From Candidatus Nitrosopumilus sp. (GTDB lineage: Archaea > Thermoproteota > Nitrososphaeria > Nitrososphaerales > Nitrosopumilaceae): a stretch of 7,631 bases of DNA. The translations under genes were made by a program, and so were the position numbers. Positions 4,831-7,631 of this stretch are shown here, piece by piece (position 1 is the stretch's first letter; the number at the start of each line of letters is the position of its first letter). The notes below the pieces were generated by a model. It was not told where the DNA came from. It worked only from the letters and a program-made list of their open reading frames with translations, and did not search any database. The DNA is taken from assembly GCA_022758935.1 (NCBI GenBank), contig JAEMQG010000131.1:1-7631 (forward strand), written 5' to 3'.

Positions 4831-7614
4831 ATGAAACAAGTTTACTTTTTTGATGAAGGGGATGGGAAAAACAAGAAACTCCTAGGAGGAAAAGGAGCAG
4901 GTCTATGCGAGATGACCCAACTTAAACTACCAGTACCTCCAGGATTTACAATTACTACAGACGTATGCAAAAATTACTATGCAAACAACAAGAAATTACC
5001 CCATACACTAATCCCAGAAGTAAAAAAAAATATTACAAAAATTGAAAAAAGAACTGGGAAGAAATGGAATTCTAAAGATAATCCACTTTTGGTCTCGGTA
5101 AGATCAGGTGCTTCAATATCAATGCCTGGCATGATGGACACCATATTGAATTTAGGACTAAATGATGAAACAGTTGAAGGGTTGGCAAAAAAAAGTAATA
5201 ATGCACGATTTGCATGGGATTCATACAGGCGATTTATTCAATTATTTGGCAAAGTTGTATTTGGTGTTGATGACAAAAAATTCGATGAGGTTTTAGAAAA
5301 TGCAAAGAAAAACCAAGCCGTGCAAGCAGATAGTGCATTAAATGAAAAATCACTCAAAACAGTTGTTCTAGAATACAAAAAGATTTGTGAAAAACACACA
5401 GGCGTGAAATTCCCCTCTGATCCATTTGAGCAACTGGAATTGGCAATCAAAGCTGTATTTGGAAGTTGGATGGGAGAAAGAGCAATTGTGTACAGAGAGA
5501 AAAATAATATTACTAGAGATATTGCAGATGGAACTGCGGTAAACATTGTTTCAATGGCATTTGGGAATATGGGAAATGATAGTGCCACAGGTGTAGTATT
5601 TACTAGAAATCCAGGAGATGGAACAAGGCAGATCTTTGGTGAATATCTAGTAAATGCACAAGGTGAAGATGTTGTAGCAGGAGTCAGAACAGGTAAGCCC
5701 GTAGATGAAATGAAAATAGAGATGCCAACATCTTACAAACAACTAGCAGAGACCTGTGACAGATTAGAAAAACACTACAAAGAAGCACAAGATATAGAAT
5801 TTACAATTGAACAAGGAGTATTTTATTTGCTGCAGACAAGAAATGCAAAAATGAATGCAGTTGCGATGGTAAAAACTTCAGTAGACATGGTTAATGAAAA
5901 ATTAATTGATAAAAACAGGGCACTAACAAGACTGCAAGCAGAACAACTAGAACAATTATTGCATAAAACAATTGATTCAAAATCTATAAAAAATTACACA
6001 CATCTGATAAAAGGAATTCCAGCGTCTCCTGGTGCAGCAAGTGGAATAGCGGTACTAGATGTAAAGAGGGCGACAATAATGGGGGAAAATGGAGTCAAAG
6101 TTATTCTAATACGAGAAGAGACAAAACCGGAAGACGTTCCAGCGTTTTTCGAATCAGTAGGCATTCTTACCAGTAGAGGTGGAAAGACATCACATGCGGC
6201 AGTTGTTGCGAGGGGTATGGGAAAACCGTGTATTGTAGGGTGCTCTGATTTGAGAATTGATTATGAAAACAAACAATGCAGTGTAGATGAAAAAATAGTA
6301 CACGAGGGAGATGCAATCACAATTGATGGTAGTACCGGTTCAGTCTATCTCGGTGAAATTCCAACAATAAAACCAAAAATCACCGAAGATTTCAAAACAA
6401 TTTTAGAATGGGCACAAAAAATCAAGCAAATTGGAGTTAGGGCAAATGCCGATACTCCAGAAGCTGCAAGACTGGCAAGAGAATTTGGAGGACAAGGAAT
6501 TGGACTGTGTAGAACCGAGAGGATGTTTAATGGCAGTGACAGAATTGGATTGTTTGTAGATATGATTATGGCAGAAAGTACGGAAACGAGAAAAATAGTT
6601 CTGCAAAAACTAGGAGAATTACAAAAAAGTGATTTCATTGAAATCCTAAAAACAATGGAAGGTTACCCTGTAACTATAAGGCTCTTGGATCCACCATTGC
6701 ATGAATTCTTACCAAATCCTGAAGAATTGACTGAGAAGATTCGTAAATTAGAATTACAAAATTCAAAAGAAGAACTAGGAAAAGTAAAAATTTTGCTAAA
6801 GAGAGCAAGAGAACTGGCTGAAATTAATCCAATGATGGGGCACAGGGGAGTCCGAGTTGGAATAACATATCCGGAAATTTATGAAATGCAAATCAGAGCA
6901 GTATTTGAAGCCGCGGCCGAACTGACAAAAAATAAAGTGGACGCACATCCACAAATTATGATTCCGCAGATAAGTAGTGTTGCTGAATTAAATCATATTA
7001 AAAAAATTTATGATAAAATCAAAAAAGAATCTGAATTAAAACATATGATGAAATTAAAAATTAATTTTGGAACCATGATTGAAGTTGTCAGGGCAGCTCT
7101 TACTGCAAATGAACTTGCAAATACTGCCGAATTCTTTAGTTTTGGTACAAACGATCTTACTCAGGGAACTTTTAGTTTTAGCCGTGAAGACGTAGAAGGC
7201 AAATTCCTTCCCGAGTATATGGAAAAGGAAATTCTTGAGAGAAATCCATTCCAATCTATTGATATCAATGGAGTTGGAAGCCTCATGAAGATTGGAATTG
7301 CAGGAGGACGCAGCATAAAACCACATATGGAAATTGGTATTTGTGGGGAGCATGGTGGAGATCCAAACTCTATTAAATTCTGTCATGGTGAAAAATTAAG
7401 CTATGTTAGTGCATCTCCTCACAGAATACCTATTGCAATAATATCTGCTGCCCAGGCCTCAATTGAGCAATCAAAAACAATGAATAAAAGATCAACTAAA
7501 AGATCAACTAAAAGATCAACTAAAAGATCAACTAAAAGATCAAATAAAAGATCAACTAAAAGATCAACTAAAAGATCAAATAAAAGATCAACTAAAAGAA
7601 GAAAAAAAAGATAA
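4831..7614 (+). CDS. ppdK: pyruvate, phosphate dikinase with a basic KRST-repeat C-terminal tail
   Basis: This 927-aa enzyme interconverts pyruvate + ATP + Pi and PEP + AMP + PPi. In an autotrophic archaeon it would supply PEP for gluconeogenesis from fixed carbon. The N-terminal ATP-grasp part (about 1-340) has GGKGAG (19-24), VRSGASISMPGMMDTILNLG (90-109) and TRNPGDG. The swivelling domain carries the phospho-accepting His455 in RGGKTSHAAVVARGMG; many homologues have Met where Lys stands. The C-terminal PEP/pyruvate barrel has Arg561 (CRTERMF), Arg617 (IRLLDPPLHEFLPN), Glu751 (TMIEVVR), Asn774 (FGTNDLTQ) and Cys838 (GICGEHGG). These correspond to His455, Arg561, Arg617, Glu745, Asn768 and Cys831 of the Clostridium symbiosum enzyme, so it is predicted active. 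The family core ends near residue 883 (IISAAQASIEQSKT). Residues 884-927 are an added tail of nine KRST/KRSN units plus KRRKKR, with 24 basic residues and no acidic one. Confidence 0.97.
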   Translation: MKQVYFFDEGDGKNKKLLGGKGAGLCEMTQLKLPVPPGFTITTDVCKNYYANNKKLPHTLIPEVKKNITKIEKRTGKKWNSKDNPLLVSVRSGASISMPGMMDTILNLGLNDETVEGLAKKSNNARFAWDSYRRFIQLFGKVVFGVDDKKFDEVLENAKKNQAVQADSALNEKSLKTVVLEYKKICEKHTGVKFPSDPFEQLELAIKAVFGSWMGERAIVYREKNNITRDIADGTAVNIVSMAFGNMGNDSATGVVFTRNPGDGTRQIFGEYLVNAQGEDVVAGVRTGKPVDEMKIEMPTSYKQLAETCDRLEKHYKEAQDIEFTIEQGVFYLLQTRNAKMNAVAMVKTSVDMVNEKLIDKNRALTRLQAEQLEQLLHKTIDSKSIKNYTHLIKGIPASPGAASGIAVLDVKRATIMGENGVKVILIREETKPEDVPAFFESVGILTSRGGKTSHAAVVARGMGKPCIVGCSDLRIDYENKQCSVDEKIVHEGDAITIDGSTGSVYLGEIPTIKPKITEDFKTILEWAQKIKQIGVRANADTPEAARLAREFGGQGIGLCRTERMFNGSDRIGLFVDMIMAESTETRKIVLQKLGELQKSDFIEILKTMEGYPVTIRLLDPPLHEFLPNPEELTEKIRKLELQNSKEELGKVKILLKRARELAEINPMMGHRGVRVGITYPEIYEMQIRAVFEAAAELTKNKVDAHPQIMIPQISSVAELNHIKKIYDKIKKESELKHMMKLKINFGTMIEVVRAALTANELANTAEFFSFGTNDLTQGTFSFSREDVEGKFLPEYMEKEILERNPFQSIDINGVGSLMKIGIAGGRSIKPHMEIGICGEHGGDPNSIKFCHGEKLSYVSASPHRIPIAIISAAQASIEQSKTMNKRSTKRSTKRSTKRSTKRSNKRSTKRSTKRSNKRSTKRRKKR

Positions 7615-7631
7615 AATAAAAGATCAAATAA
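7486..7631 (+). repeat. 12-bp tandem repeat array spanning the 3' end and stop of ppdK
   Basis: Nine near-identical units of AAAAGATCAACT (variant AAAAGATCAAAT in units 5 and 8) run head to tail from 7486 to 7593, in frame with ppdK and encoding Lys-Arg-Ser-Thr or Lys-Arg-Ser-Asn. A degenerate unit AAAAGAAGAAAA (7594-7605) follows, then AAAAGATAAAAT (7606-7617), which contains the stop codon, and then another normal unit AAAAGATCAAAT (7618-7629) after the stop. The array is cut by the window edge, so its full length is unknown. Every normal unit contains one GATC. Because the unit is a multiple of three, gain or loss of units changes tail length without shifting the frame. Confidence 0.95.

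Noticed and set aside
5238..5588. Minus-strand 116-codon frame inside ppdK, plus similar frames at 6345-6638, 6403-6606 and 7054-7386
   Set aside because: All lie opposite conserved PPDK coding sequence and have Ser/Phe/Asn-rich shadow composition.
7486..7631. Repeat array as a CRISPR
   Set aside because: The units are 12 bp and head to tail with no spacers, and they are translated in frame with ppdK.

Overview
The window looks like chromosomal DNA of an ammonia-oxidising archaeon (Thaumarchaeota/Nitrososphaerota, probably Nitrosopumilus-like). This is inferred from four things: the strongly AT-rich sequence; genes that start at or near a predicted transcription start, with an archaeal TATA-like box about 26-37 bp upstream of the ATG and no Shine-Dalgarno; an archaeal-type NMN adenylyltransferase; and a free-standing B12-binding methylmalonyl-CoA mutase subunit next to ketol-acid reductoisomerase and pyruvate phosphate dikinase. 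No rRNA, tRNA, CRISPR array, transposase or phage gene was seen.

Layout, left to right. (1) 2-502 (+): 3' part of a gene for an unrecognised aromatic-rich protein, cut by the window edge. (2) 503-1168: AT-rich gap with a perfect 8-bp hairpin (723-742) and a probable small charged protein of 59 aa (802-981, +). (3) nadM (1169-1699, +), overlapped at its stop codon by a 39-aa putative zinc-ribbon gene (1699-1818, +). (4) A nitroreductase-family gene on the minus strand (1842-2486), convergent with the zinc-ribbon ORF and divergent from ilvC. The divergent spacer holds an inverted repeat and short repeated motifs that could be operators. (5) ilvC (2734-3732, +), tail to tail with the B12-binding mutase subunit (3738-4160, -), only 5 bp between the stops. 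(6) A 670-bp gap without a convincing gene (4161-4830). (7) ppdK (4831-7614, +), complete, with a very unusual C-terminal tail.

The recognisable genes are core metabolism: NAD synthesis, branched-chain amino-acid synthesis, methylmalonyl-CoA/succinyl-CoA isomerisation (part of the thaumarchaeal 3-hydroxypropionate/4-hydroxybutyrate carbon-fixation cycle) and pyruvate-to-PEP conversion for gluconeogenesis. They are mostly monocistronic with their own promoters; the only likely co-transcribed pair is nadM plus the zinc-ribbon ORF.

The most unusual element is the 3' end of ppdK. A tandem 12-bp DNA repeat encodes a (Lys-Arg-Ser-Thr/Asn)n tail after a full-length enzyme. The repeat continues in frame past the stop codon to the window edge, and the stop itself looks like a single C-to-A change in one repeat unit. 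The other item worth attention is the overlapping mini zinc-ribbon gene. I see no multi-gene novel system here.
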